A stretch of DNA of 64,000 bases from Perlabentimonas sp964490015 (GCA_964490015.1 CAZBBA010000011.1:1-64000); one strand, 5' to 3'; counted from the stretch's first letter, positions 26,391-34,625 are shown. Notes: generated by a model from the letters alone, not told the origin. A program made the numbers and translations.

Positions 26391-26600
26391 TTACTCCTGA
26401 CCTTCCTGAGCTACAGGAGTCTCTGTTTTTGCATGGTCGCAAGTGTCTTTAGCTGCATGATCGCAAGTATCTTTTGCAGCGTGTTCGCACTCAACTTCTG
26501 CTTTTTCGGTTTTTGCTTTTTCACCAGCTGATCCACATGATGCAACTGCAAATGCAAAGGCCATAAGGGCACTTACCATAAGAATTCTACTCTTTTTCAT
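26391..26600 (-). CDS. Small lipoprotein with three CxH repeats
   Basis: From ATG 26600 the protein has 69 residues. A signal peptide ends in the lipobox AVASC. The mature part is charged and contains three near-identical octapeptides, CEHAAKDT, CDHAAKDT and CDHAKTET, giving three cysteines and three histidines in CxH pairs. This could bind a soft metal ion or be redox active; no family is recognised. An upstream frame extends the protein but its N-terminus is not signal-like. It converges with the preceding membrane protein and lies next to a TonB receptor gene read in the same direction. Confidence 0.75.
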   Translation of the reverse strand: MKKSRILMVSALMAFAFAVASCGSAGEKAKTEKAEVECEHAAKDTCDHAAKDTCDHAKTETPVAQEGQE

Positions 26601-26714
26601 CGTTTTTTTGGTTTTTGGTTGAACAAATTTCGATGTAAAAGTATGTAAGAACTGTGGATTTGTAAACAAAAAGTCGATATTTTTTTTTCATAATCCAATC
26701 TAAAGGCTATGTAT

Positions 26715-28745
26715 TTAGTTATCAAATGTATATGTTAGTCCTAATGATACCCATCTTGGGGGTTGAGGAATGTTACCTATATCGAAATAAGTGATATTCC
26801 CAATATTATTTATGTCAACAAAGGTTTTAAAGCGGAAAATATCAGCGTAGATTTTAAGATTTATCAACAGAAAAGGGGAGTAGGGCGTGTCGATACCATT
26901 ATTGAAATCGGTATACGTACCTGCTCTATCGTTCCAAAGTACTGTCCAAGACGCACCAATTTTCCAATATACTGCATGGTTAATATTAACCGATAACTTA
27001 TGCTTTAAATAATCTAAAGCGTAGTACGATTGCAGATTTTCGTTAACTTTACTGGAGTAAACATAGTTGTAACCCAGTGAAATCTCCTTTAGTAGTGGAA
27101 TATTGTTAATGTTTCTAACAGTAATGGCAGTCTCAAAACCTGTTGTATTTATCGAGGTATGATTCATTGTGGTCCAAAGATCCTCATCCGACGCTTTAGC
27201 CCAGTCAATTACATCATTGGATCTTCTATGAAAAAGGGTAAGGTTACCCATTACTTTTTTGCCCAAAACCCTTGTGCCAATCTCAAAATTGGTTGCCTTT
27301 TCGGGTTTTAAATATTTATTGCCTCTATTAGTTGGGCCATTGTAGTATAAATCGGTAAATGTTGGCAATCGCAGCGTGTTGCTTATTGAGGCATAAGTGT
27401 TTGTATTTTCTCCTGTTCTGTAGCTTATATCAAGGCCATAATTCCAGTTATAGCTAAAGTTGGTGCTATAAGTGAGCAGGGCTCCACCTGATAACACTAG
27501 ATTTTTGAGGTAAAAGGTGTGTTCGGCAAATGCGTTGAGTTGGTTCCGTTCAGCGCCAAGAGTGTAGGTTGTATCCTCAACCCCTTTTATTGATGCTGGT
27601 AATTCTAATGGTTCACCAAGAACATTACTAAGGATCGATTCATTCCGAAACTCTACACCAATTCTTGTTCGTCCAGTTGTGTTTAATGAGGTAAGCTGAA
27701 TTTTTCCACCCGAGGCAAAGGTTCTGTGGTAGTTATGCCCTTTGTACCATTCGGGGCTTTGGGTGCGAAAAAGCTCAAACCTGTCGGTGTGTTGCCTGTG
27801 GTATCCTGTACCCGAAATAGTTGTGCCTTCGACCCGTTTCGTGTAAGTAATAGATGAGAAGATTGTTCCAATTTTTTCGAATTGTTCGGGAAATCGAGGG
27901 GTATAAAAACTTTGAGCACCAAACGCTTTGTCCTGGTATCCAGCCTGAAAGTCGAGGGTATTACTCCCAAACTCAACGTTGGCGTGCGTAAAAAGGTTCT
28001 GGAGACTAAAGTCGGTATTTTGCATATACCCATCGGACTTGGCCGAAGAGGTTGCTATAAATAGATTCCCCCATTTACTTACCATATTTGCTGAAGCGCT
28101 TGCCGAAATAAGGCCAAATTCGCCCGCCGATGCTGATATCTTGGTAAATTCTTTTTCCCGAGGATTGGTTATTATGTTGATTGCTCCGCTGAATGAGCCT
28201 GGCCCATAAGTTCTAGCTCCTGGGCCTTGTAGTAGTTCAACACGATCGATGGATTCTAAGTCGATGGGGATGTTTAGGTTGTGGTGACCAGTTTGAGGAT
28301 CGGTGATGTTTACACCATTGAGTAGAATTAGTACCTGGTCGAATGTTCCGCCTCTTATGGCTAAGTCGGCTTGTGCGCCTTTTCCTCCGCGCTGACGGAG
28401 ATCTACGCTGCTGATACTTCTGAGCAGATCGTTTAGATTGCTAACGGGCAGCTGCGCTATCTCATCGCGCGATATTACCGCCACAGCTCGCAAAAGTTCA
28501 GAGTAAGTACTAGCCGCAAGCGGCGAGGTGATAACAACTTCGTCAATATCAATGTCCTTGCTGGTAGTAGGAATGGTGTCGACTTGTGCCACAGTACATA
28601 CTGGCATAATCAGTAAGCTGTACGATACCGAAATTACACTAATCTTTACCCAAGCCTTAAGGCTTGCAAAAACACTGTACGATTTGTTACCCCACCGGCG
28701 GAAGCACACCCTATGAGCCATCTGATTGGTGCTTTGTCGCTTCAT
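26715..28745 (-). CDS. TonB-dependent outer membrane receptor (BtuB-like)
   Basis: The 676-residue protein has an unusually long N-terminus: a basic, aromatic segment (FRRWGNKSYSVFASLKAWV, residues 15-33), then a hydrophobic signal. The TonB box region IDEVVITS, a plug domain (RGGTFDQVLILLNGV, VELLQGPGARTYGPGSFSGAINI) and a beta barrel follow. The barrel imports a substrate using TonB energy. The N-terminal pattern resembles that of Bacteroides receptors in corrinoid and iron uptake loci, which hints at such a substrate. No cobalamin riboswitch is visible upstream. The gene is divergent from an ECF sigma factor gene. Confidence 0.92.
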   Translation of the reverse strand: MKRQSTNQMAHRVCFRRWGNKSYSVFASLKAWVKISVISVSYSLLIMPVCTVAQVDTIPTTSKDIDIDEVVITSPLAASTYSELLRAVAVISRDEIAQLPVSNLNDLLRSISSVDLRQRGGKGAQADLAIRGGTFDQVLILLNGVNITDPQTGHHNLNIPIDLESIDRVELLQGPGARTYGPGSFSGAINIITNPREKEFTKISASAGEFGLISASASANMVSKWGNLFIATSSAKSDGYMQNTDFSLQNLFTHANVEFGSNTLDFQAGYQDKAFGAQSFYTPRFPEQFEKIGTIFSSITYTKRVEGTTISGTGYHRQHTDRFELFRTQSPEWYKGHNYHRTFASGGKIQLTSLNTTGRTRIGVEFRNESILSNVLGEPLELPASIKGVEDTTYTLGAERNQLNAFAEHTFYLKNLVLSGGALLTYSTNFSYNWNYGLDISYRTGENTNTYASISNTLRLPTFTDLYYNGPTNRGNKYLKPEKATNFEIGTRVLGKKVMGNLTLFHRRSNDVIDWAKASDEDLWTTMNHTSINTTGFETAITVRNINNIPLLKEISLGYNYVYSSKVNENLQSYYALDYLKHKLSVNINHAVYWKIGASWTVLWNDRAGTYTDFNNGIDTPYSPFLLINLKIYADIFRFKTFVDINNIGNITYFDIGNIPQPPRWVSLGLTYTFDN

Positions 28746-28790
28746 GTTAGGATAATTATACAGTAAATACTATTAATAATTTTAGGGCAG

Positions 28791-28798
28791 CAAAGGTA
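28791..28798 (-). promoter_or_regulatory. -7 box TACCTTTG of the TonB receptor gene
   Basis: TACCTTTG on the minus strand matches TAnnTTTG, 45 bp before the receptor start, in the region shared with the divergent ECF sigma gene. Confidence 0.45.
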
Positions 28799-28963
28799 GT
28801 TTATTTGCAAAGACTGGTTAAGCGAAAATGGCATTATATTTAGTGTTTAGCAACAATTATCCCTAATTTCCAGTTGTTCGAGAAGTAAATTTCAGTAATT
28901 TGCAAAAAAAATGTTTTGACCAGTGCAGCGTAAAGACATGTTATTCGTCATTATTCCAGTAGT

Positions 28964-29515
28964 ATGAGCATTAAAGGCAATTATCCAAATATTCACCAGG
29001 TTCTAATTGACCGTTGCAGGGTGGGTGACCGCAAAGCTCAATTCGATATCTACAAGTTGTACCATAAGGCTATGTACAATGTCTGCCTCCGAATTGTTGG
29101 CGATGTCGTTGAGGCCGAGGATATAATGCAAGAATCGTTCTTTAAAGCGTACGATCGGATTAACACCTATAAGAACGAGGTTAGCTTTGGGGCTTGGCTT
29201 AAGCGGATTATAGTTAATGCTTCGCTCGATTTCTTGAAGAAGAAAAAGTTGCTTATCACCTCAATAGATCAAGCCTATGGTCTAAGTTCTGTAGAGGAGG
29301 AATCCGAAGGTGATTTTTCTCCAGAGTCGATGGAGCAGCTTAATAGCGCAATAGCACAGCTTTCCGAAGGGTATAGAGTAGTAATCACGCTTTACTACTT
29401 CGAGGGCTACAGCCACGATGAGATTGCCGAGATGCTTGGCATAACTTCATCAACCTCGCGATCGCAGCTGGTTAGAGCAAAACAGCGTTTAGTTGAATTA
29501 ATGAAAAAGAAATAG
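28964..29515 (+). CDS. ECF-type RNA polymerase sigma factor
   Basis: This 183-residue sigma-70 family protein has region 2 (AMYNVCLRIVGDVVEAEDIMQESFFKAY) and region 4 (YRVVITLYYFEGYSHDEIAEMLGI, helix-turn-helix) only, the ECF layout. It directs polymerase to a small regulon, often an envelope stress or nutrient regulon. The next gene encodes a single-pass membrane protein that is a likely anti-sigma factor, starting 15 bp after its stop. The divergent gene is a TonB receptor. Confidence 0.94.
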   Translation: MSIKGNYPNIHQVLIDRCRVGDRKAQFDIYKLYHKAMYNVCLRIVGDVVEAEDIMQESFFKAYDRINTYKNEVSFGAWLKRIIVNASLDFLKKKKLLITSIDQAYGLSSVEEESEGDFSPESMEQLNSAIAQLSEGYRVVITLYYFEGYSHDEIAEMLGITSSTSRSQLVRAKQRLVELMKKK

Positions 29516-29530
29516 CTAAGAATAATAACC

Positions 29531-30067
29531 ATGGACAAGCTAAAATCCTTTATCGATCATAACAGGCCGCTGTTTGATAACGAAGAGCCTCCTCGAGGAC
29601 ACTTCGATAGGTTTAGTAGGCGATTGGTCGTTTACAACTCTCCCAAAAGGATTAACCTTTGGCTAGTGGCCAGTGTGGCCGCAGTAGCAGGGGTGCTAAT
29701 TACAGCAAGCTTAAGTTTACTGCTTAACTTCAGCGGATTAGTACCTCCAACCGAGTCGGGTTTGGCATCGGCCACCCTTTCGCCGGAGTTGTTACAGATT
29801 GATGAGTACTACCAATACCAGATAACGCAAAAACAGCAACTAATCAATAGAATGATGACGGGCGAGTTGAAACCTTTCGAGGGTGAAATTTCCCAAACTC
29901 TTAACGATATGAATGAAAACTATAAGAATGTTCTTAAGGATATTGCCCAAAGCCCACACACCGAGTCGGCTGCCTTTGTGCTCACCCGATACTATCAAGC
30001 TAAACTCGATGTGCTGGATGGGATAATTAGCCGAATGCAAACAGTTTACACCTTTAGGTTCAATTAA
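29531..30067 (+). CDS. Putative anti-sigma factor, single-pass membrane protein
   Basis: The 178-residue protein has a cytoplasmic N-terminus of about 40 residues, one membrane helix (INLWLVASVAAVAGVLITAS) and a helical periplasmic part. That layout, and its place 15 bp after an ECF sigma gene, fit an anti-sigma factor. The N-terminal DHNRPLFDNEEPPRGHFDRF motif is common in Bacteroidota proteins beside sigma factors. No zinc-binding HxxxCxxC motif is present. Its role is inferred mainly from context. Confidence 0.75.
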   Translation: MDKLKSFIDHNRPLFDNEEPPRGHFDRFSRRLVVYNSPKRINLWLVASVAAVAGVLITASLSLLLNFSGLVPPTESGLASATLSPELLQIDEYYQYQITQKQQLINRMMTGELKPFEGEISQTLNDMNENYKNVLKDIAQSPHTESAAFVLTRYYQAKLDVLDGIISRMQTVYTFRFN

Positions 30068-30094
30068 ATAGTAAATAATTAAACTCGCAATATT

Positions 30095-31183
30095 ATGAAA
30101 ACAAGTAGATTTTTCTTAGCAGTCACTATCACTCTAATGCTTGTTGTCGCGGCAGGAAGCAATTCGCTTCTAGCCAATAAGCAGACCAAATCATTTAACA
30201 AAGAATTTAAGGTTGATAAAAACACTCAGCTATTCATTAGCAACCGATTTGGACAGGTGGTAGTTGAGAACTGGGATAAAAACCTTATTACCATTGATGT
30301 GGAGGTAACTGTTGAGCATAGTAGTAAGGAGAGAGCCGAGCGTATGTTAGCTGCCATAAGTGTTACGCTTGAGCAGGTTGGCGATGAGGTGAGGGGCGTA
30401 ACGGAAATTGATGATAAGCTGATGAAATCGGTGAGTAACTTTAGCTTTGGCAACTCCTCCAAGGAACTCCGGATCGACTATAAAATCAAAATGCCTAAGC
30501 ATTTGAATGTTACTCTTCGTAATAAGTACGGCGATATGTTTATTGATGAGCTAACCGGTCTCTCCAATATCGATGTGAAGTATGGCAACCTAAAAGCCAA
30601 TCGTATTGTTTATGGAAATAGCGAACCCATAAATCTGCTAACGCTTGGTTACGGGAATGCCTCAATCGATGAGGTGAACTGGATGCGTTTCGACATTAAG
30701 TATGCTAACCTCGATATTGTTAAAGGTCAGGCACTTGTTATGCTGAGTAAATACTCAAAGATTTCGACCAATCAGGTTAACTCCTTGGTAATAGATTCAA
30801 AGTACGACAACGTTAATATTGGTACAATATCAAATTTGGTGGGCGAGAGTGGGTACACAACATACCGAATCAAGCGCTTGGGTAAGAAGTTGAACGTGAA
30901 AACTCGCTACGGTGATGTGCGGATCGAGGAGGTTGACAATGCTTTTGAGTCCATTTCATTTGAAGGCGGCTACTCCAGCATTTATGCGCCCATTGCTGAG
31001 TCGGTATCCTACAATATTGATGGTGAGGCCTCGTATGGAGGAATCTCGTATGGCGATCCAGCCCGTGTTAATCGGATTGAAAGCAACAACAAGCTTAGCG
31101 TGAATGGTCGTGTGGGAAGCAACGAAAAATCAACCACCTCGGTTAGGGTTAGGGTTAAGTATGGCAGCGCGCGATTAAAGTAA
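30095..31183 (+). CDS. Secreted beta-solenoid protein (DUF4097-like)
   Basis: The 362-residue protein has a signal peptide (cleavage near LLANK) and a body of short repeating units. NKYGDMFI, VKYGNLK, LGYGNASI, IKYANLDI and TRYGDVRI recur every 20-25 residues and end with VKYGSARLK. This ladder predicts a parallel beta solenoid, as in DUF4097 proteins. It is the third gene of the ECF sigma operon, 28 bp after the anti-sigma gene. It may be a periplasmic sensor or structural element; this is inference. Confidence 0.8.
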   Translation: MKTSRFFLAVTITLMLVVAAGSNSLLANKQTKSFNKEFKVDKNTQLFISNRFGQVVVENWDKNLITIDVEVTVEHSSKERAERMLAAISVTLEQVGDEVRGVTEIDDKLMKSVSNFSFGNSSKELRIDYKIKMPKHLNVTLRNKYGDMFIDELTGLSNIDVKYGNLKANRIVYGNSEPINLLTLGYGNASIDEVNWMRFDIKYANLDIVKGQALVMLSKYSKISTNQVNSLVIDSKYDNVNIGTISNLVGESGYTTYRIKRLGKKLNVKTRYGDVRIEEVDNAFESISFEGGYSSIYAPIAESVSYNIDGEASYGGISYGDPARVNRIESNNKLSVNGRVGSNEKSTTSVRVRVKYGSARLK

Positions 31184-31214
31184 TTTTTGGATAGGTTTTA
31201 GTTTAGTGCTAAAG

Positions 31215-31242
31215 AACCGCTACAGCAACGTAGCGGTTTTTT
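31215..31242 (+). terminator. Terminator of the ECF operon
   Basis: AACCGCTAC (31215-31223) pairs with GTAGCGGTT (31230-31238), followed by a T tract to 31242. Confidence 0.85.
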
Positions 31243-31295
31243 GTTTGTTATTAGGTTAATTTTAAAGATTTTTCATAATTGAATTATGGTTTTCA

Positions 31296-31303
31296 TATCT
31301 TTG
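31296..31303 (+). promoter_or_regulatory. -7 box TATCTTTG of the TspO-like gene
   Basis: TATCTTTG matches the -7 consensus and lies downstream of an ATG at 31286, so that ATG cannot be the start. The next in-frame ATG is at 31331. Confidence 0.5.
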
Positions 31304-31330
31304 CTGAACTCAACCATAAACCCAACCCAA

Positions 31331-32059
31331 ATGATTCTAAAAATCTTTAACGTGGTAATGTTTGCCCTAATGGTAGTGATGAACTACCTGGCAAATGCTT
31401 TGCCCATTAACGAGAGAACTACGGGGCAACTCTCCGACCTCTACCCCAACCTATTTGTTCCTGCTGGAATTACTTTTTCAATTTGGGGGGTTATCTACCT
31501 TCTTCTGCTGATTTTTGTTATTCTTCAGTTTCGCGAAACCGATAACGAATTGGTTAAAAAAGTAGGCTGGGCTTTTGGAATAAGCTGTGCACTAAACGCC
31601 CTGTGGATAGTAGCTTGGCATTTCGAGTACGTTGCAATCTCATTGCTAATTATGATTGCTTTGCTACTAGTTTTGATCATTATCTCTCTTAAAATAAGAT
31701 CCAATGCCATGAGTTTTGGTAAAGCGGCATTTGGTATTTACCTTGGATGGATCAGTATTGCTACAATTGCCAACGTAGTTGCTCTACTTGTAAGCGTTAA
31801 ATGGAGTGGATGGGGTTTTTCGGAGCAAACTTGGACAGTTGTGATGATTGCTATAGGAACTCTGATCGCCCTATTATCCATATTTCGGTATAACAACGCA
31901 TTTGTGGGTGTTGCCATATTATGGGCTTTTTTGGGAATTATTACTCGACAAAAAGCGTTAAACCCTTCCATTGTGGTTACTGCTATTATTGGAATGGGGT
32001 TAGTAGGAGTTATTACCCTTTTCATGTTCCTTAGAGATAGTTTTTTTTCGAAGAATTGA
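31331..32059 (+). CDS. TspO/MBR-related tryptophan-rich membrane protein
   Basis: From ATG 31331 the protein has about 242 residues and at least six membrane helices. The segment NLFVPAGITFSIWGVIYLLL and the later WAFGISCALNALWIVAWH resemble the TspO/MBR-related tryptophan-rich sensory protein family, in a longer form than the classic 160-residue TspO. Members bind tetrapyrroles or other small hydrophobic ligands in the membrane. The ligand here is unknown. It stands in its own transcription unit. Confidence 0.75.
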   Translation: MILKIFNVVMFALMVVMNYLANALPINERTTGQLSDLYPNLFVPAGITFSIWGVIYLLLLIFVILQFRETDNELVKKVGWAFGISCALNALWIVAWHFEYVAISLLIMIALLLVLIIISLKIRSNAMSFGKAAFGIYLGWISIATIANVVALLVSVKWSGWGFSEQTWTVVMIAIGTLIALLSIFRYNNAFVGVAILWAFLGIITRQKALNPSIVVTAIIGMGLVGVITLFMFLRDSFFSKN

Positions 32060-32086
32060 CTTTGGGTTGATCACAGAAAGAGTATA

Positions 32087-33307
32087 ATGCAACGTTTTAT
32101 ATCTGCCCTTCTACTTCTAATTGTTCTAGTTGCCCTGCATAAATCCGGTTATACTCAGCAGGCCGATAAGGTTTTGGTGGTTGTAATAGATGGTGCCCGC
32201 TACACCGAAACTTTTGGAGATCCCTCGTATAGCTACATCCCCCGAATGAAAGAGTTGGCCACGCAAGGAACAATAATCAGCAACTTTAAAAACGATGGGT
32301 ACACCTACACCTCACGGGCTATCCCTGCCCTCTGGTGTGGTGCGTGGACAGGGGTGCAGAGTTTTACCTACAATGGGGCTGCAACGCAGTACACAAACCT
32401 CCCCTCAATATTCGAATACTACCGCAAGCAGAAGGATCAGCCCGCCAGTGAATCTTTCTATATCCTTAAGTATATATCAAGCCTTTGGCTTCCCAGCTTC
32501 GATGATGAATATGGACAGGAGTACTGGCCCACATTCCACAGCGTGGGTAGCTCTGATAGGGATGTGGCGAACCAAACCCAGCAGATTATGGATAATCAGC
32601 AGCCCCATTTCCTTTGGGTTTACCTTGCCGATGTTGATGCTGCGGGACACTCGGGTAGCTGGACCCAGTATACGCGATCAATTGCGATTGCCGATAGCAT
32701 TGTGGGCCTACTGTGGGATAAGGTACAGGCACATCCATTTTACCAGAATACTACCACTTTGCTTGTAACCAACGATCATGGTCGCCACGACGATCAGCAT
32801 GGAGGTTTTAAGGGGCATGGTTGTAGCTGCAATGGTTGTCGCCAGATTCAATTTTTGGCTGTTGGTCCAAATATTAAGCAGAACTACGTGTCGTCGCAAG
32901 CTCGTGTTTTACCTGATTTTGCCGTTACGGTTTCCCATATTTTGGGCATTAATCCCGAGAAATCCACAGGTAATGTGATGTATGAAATCTTTAACAGCAC
33001 AGCTGTTAGGCATGTCGATAATCGTACGTTTACAGTTCATGGCTCATTTCCCAATCCTTTTTCGGGATCAACACGGATTAGCTATTCTCTGTCGAAATCC
33101 TCAAGGGTAAATCTCGACATCTATACTACCACTGGATCAAGGGTTACCTCATTGGTTTCCGAAACTCAACCGGCATGTGAGCATGAGGTTGTGTGGAATG
33201 GGTTGGATGCCCAAGGCAATTCCTTGCCCACGGGTATTTACATTTTTAGATTGCTTGTGGATGGGATTATAAAAACAGGGACAATGGTACTATTATCCAG
33301 TTTTTAA
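32087..33307 (+). CDS. Alkaline-phosphatase-superfamily enzyme with T9SS sorting domain
   Basis: The 406-residue protein has a signal peptide (to about residue 25). The catalytic domain of the alkaline phosphatase/sulfatase superfamily shows VVVIDGARYTETFGDP (metal-binding Asp and nucleophile Thr), LADVDAAGHSG and TNDHGRHDD. The last 90 residues form a type A C-terminal sorting domain (FPNPFSGSTRISYSL, PTGIYIFRL). This domain directs export by the type IX secretion system to the cell surface. GCSCNGC near residue 246 is an unusual three-cysteine cluster. It probably acts on phosphate or sulfate esters outside the cell. Confidence 0.88.
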   Translation: MQRFISALLLLIVLVALHKSGYTQQADKVLVVVIDGARYTETFGDPSYSYIPRMKELATQGTIISNFKNDGYTYTSRAIPALWCGAWTGVQSFTYNGAATQYTNLPSIFEYYRKQKDQPASESFYILKYISSLWLPSFDDEYGQEYWPTFHSVGSSDRDVANQTQQIMDNQQPHFLWVYLADVDAAGHSGSWTQYTRSIAIADSIVGLLWDKVQAHPFYQNTTTLLVTNDHGRHDDQHGGFKGHGCSCNGCRQIQFLAVGPNIKQNYVSSQARVLPDFAVTVSHILGINPEKSTGNVMYEIFNSTAVRHVDNRTFTVHGSFPNPFSGSTRISYSLSKSSRVNLDIYTTTGSRVTSLVSETQPACEHEVVWNGLDAQGNSLPTGIYIFRLLVDGIIKTGTMVLLSSF

Positions 33308-33396
33308 ATTTGAGAATTTTTTTAGTAAAACAGGAACAATTGTCCTTGCTCGTTTAGCAATTTCAGCCAGTGTTTAAATGTTATCATAAAGATTAA

Positions 33397-33921
33397 ATGC
33401 CACCATTTATTGAGTATATCCACAACGAGCAGCACTACACCAAGGTTCTGCAGCAAGCTCTTGCGGTGAAGCGGGAGCTGTGGATTGGCACCGCTGACAT
33501 TAAGGATCTATTCATAATGGATGGCAACAAATCCATACCATTCTTAGGGTTACTTTCAAAGCTAGTTTCTCGAAAGGTAAACGTAAGGTTGATCCATGCC
33601 AAGGAGCCAGGCCCATTGTTCCGCAAGGATTTCGACAAGTATGCCAATCTGGCCAAAGGCCTCGAGAGAGCAATATGCCCAAGGGTACATTTTAAGTTGT
33701 TTATCTTCGATTTACAAACTGTTTATATTGGCTCCGCCAATCTCACAGGTGCCGGCATTGGCATGAAAAGCCCCAATCGGCGTAACTTCGAGGCGGGCAT
33801 ACTAACCAACCACCCCGAAATTATTGAAAACGCCATCACACAGTTCGATACCGTATGGCAGGGTGCATTCTGCAAAACCTGCGATAGGAAAGAGTTTTGT
33901 GGCGATAGGTTGGATGGGTAA
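33397..33921 (+). CDS. Phospholipase D-like protein with one HKD motif
   Basis: The 174-residue protein carries a single HKD motif, VHFKLFIFD, followed by YIGSANLTGAG. Single-motif members such as the Nuc endonuclease form dimers to build the active site. The C-terminus has CKTCDRKEFC, a cysteine cluster that may bind zinc. There is no signal peptide, so it is probably cytoplasmic and acts on nucleic acid, though lipid cannot be excluded. No obvious partner gene is adjacent; a gene-free region and a tRNA follow. Confidence 0.85.
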   Translation: MPPFIEYIHNEQHYTKVLQQALAVKRELWIGTADIKDLFIMDGNKSIPFLGLLSKLVSRKVNVRLIHAKEPGPLFRKDFDKYANLAKGLERAICPRVHFKLFIFDLQTVYIGSANLTGAGIGMKSPNRRNFEAGILTNHPEIIENAITQFDTVWQGAFCKTCDRKEFCGDRLDG

Positions 33922-34248
33922 GCGGGGGAGACCTTAATTTGAAAATACAAATATTGATTATAGTAACACTGGCGTTAGTTTTATTTAGCAACTAGGGTCA
34001 AGTATTTTTATTAAAATCTACATTTGGCTCAATAGTTAATAGTTTGTCGACTGAAATTGCTCTTTGTTCATTAGGTAACTTGCGGATTATTAAGAACTCT
34101 ATAGCAGATACTAACATGTAAAAATGCGAATAGAGTAATTAGTGCTAAAATGGAAGGTTGTGTATCAAATTGTGTATCCCCAGCCAGTTATAAATTTAAC
34201 TCTGTAAAAGGTTCATTTAATTTGAACCCTGCCTATCCGAAAGGCAAG
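33922..34248. other. Non-coding stretch, possible remnant of an integrated element
   Basis: No convincing gene is found here. The stretch holds a close direct repeat, TGTGTATC at 34159-34166 and 34171-34178. Spaced repeats of this kind are often seen near integrase genes at tRNA sites. Only short broken frames are present, consistent with decayed mobile DNA beside the tRNA-Arg gene. Confidence 0.35.
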
Positions 34249-34265
34249 CCGGAGGGATTGTTCGC
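34249..34265. repeat. Copy A of a 17 bp direct repeat related to the tRNA-Arg 3' end
   Basis: CCGGAGGGATTGTTCGC here is identical to 34371-34387. Its first 11 bases equal the T-arm/acceptor part of the tRNA-Arg gene (34501-34511). Confidence 0.8.
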
Positions 34266-34370
34266 ATGAGTAATAAGGTTGTTAGAGCCGCTCACTATTA
34301 TTCAATTCCATTTTAGACTCCCTAAAAATACGAAAGACCAATTCAAATTGGATTAGCCTTTTGTGTGATC

Positions 34371-34387
34371 CCGGAGGGATTGTTCGC
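34371..34387. repeat. Copy B of the 17 bp direct repeat, with tRNA flank
   Basis: This copy is identical to 34249-34265. About 20 bp to its left also resemble the bases left of the tRNA 3' end (TTAGCCTTTTGTGTGATC against TTAGCCTTTGTTGTGACC), so some 30 bp of the tRNA end and its flank are duplicated. An inverted match, GATCCCTCC at 34418-34426, follows it. Confidence 0.8.
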
Positions 34388-34463
34388 CTCAATTAAGATG
34401 TTATTATGGTCGCTTACGATCCCTCCTTTGTAAAACGGAAACTCGTTACTACCATAAATAACA

Positions 34464-34491
34464 AAAGGCTAACCTGTTAATGTTAGCCTTT
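34464..34491 (-). terminator. Hairpin after the tRNA-Arg gene
   Basis: AAAGGCTAAC (34464-34473) and GTTAGCCTTT (34482-34491) form a perfect 10 bp stem just past the tRNA 3' end, followed on the minus strand by a T-rich stretch. Confidence 0.7.
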
Positions 34492-34495
34492 GTTG

Positions 34496-34569
34496 TGACC
34501 CCGGAGGGATTCAAACCCCCAACCTCCTGATCCGTAGTCAGGTGCTCTATTCAGTTAAGCTACGGAGTC
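34496..34569 (-). tRNA. tRNA-Arg (anticodon ACG)
   Basis: The 74-nt gene folds into a full cloverleaf. The acceptor stem is GACTCCG with CGGGGTC (one G-U), the D stem GCTT with GAGC, the anticodon stem CCTGA with TCAGG enclosing CTACGGA, and the T loop TTTGAAT. The anticodon ACG reads CGN arginine codons after deamination to inosine. CCA is not encoded. Partial copies of its 3' end lie downstream, a sign of past integration events. Confidence 0.95.
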
Positions 34570-34625
34570 GAATGCGGGTGCAAATGTACTGCTTTTTTTT
34601 AAAAATCCTATAAGGGGATAAAAAA

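Noticed and set aside
28746..28963. Possible cobalamin riboswitch upstream of the TonB receptor gene
   Set aside because: No B12 box or fitting helices could be found in the 218 bp region.
31140..31158. Telomere-like GGTTAG repeats (also near 18675 and 44306)
   Set aside because: They lie inside coding sequence for Val-Arg or Arg-Val stretches with only two to three units. They are explained by codon use.
34249..34387. Two 17 bp repeats 122 bp apart as a minimal CRISPR array
   Set aside because: Only two copies, no cas genes, and the repeats derive from the tRNA-Arg 3' end.
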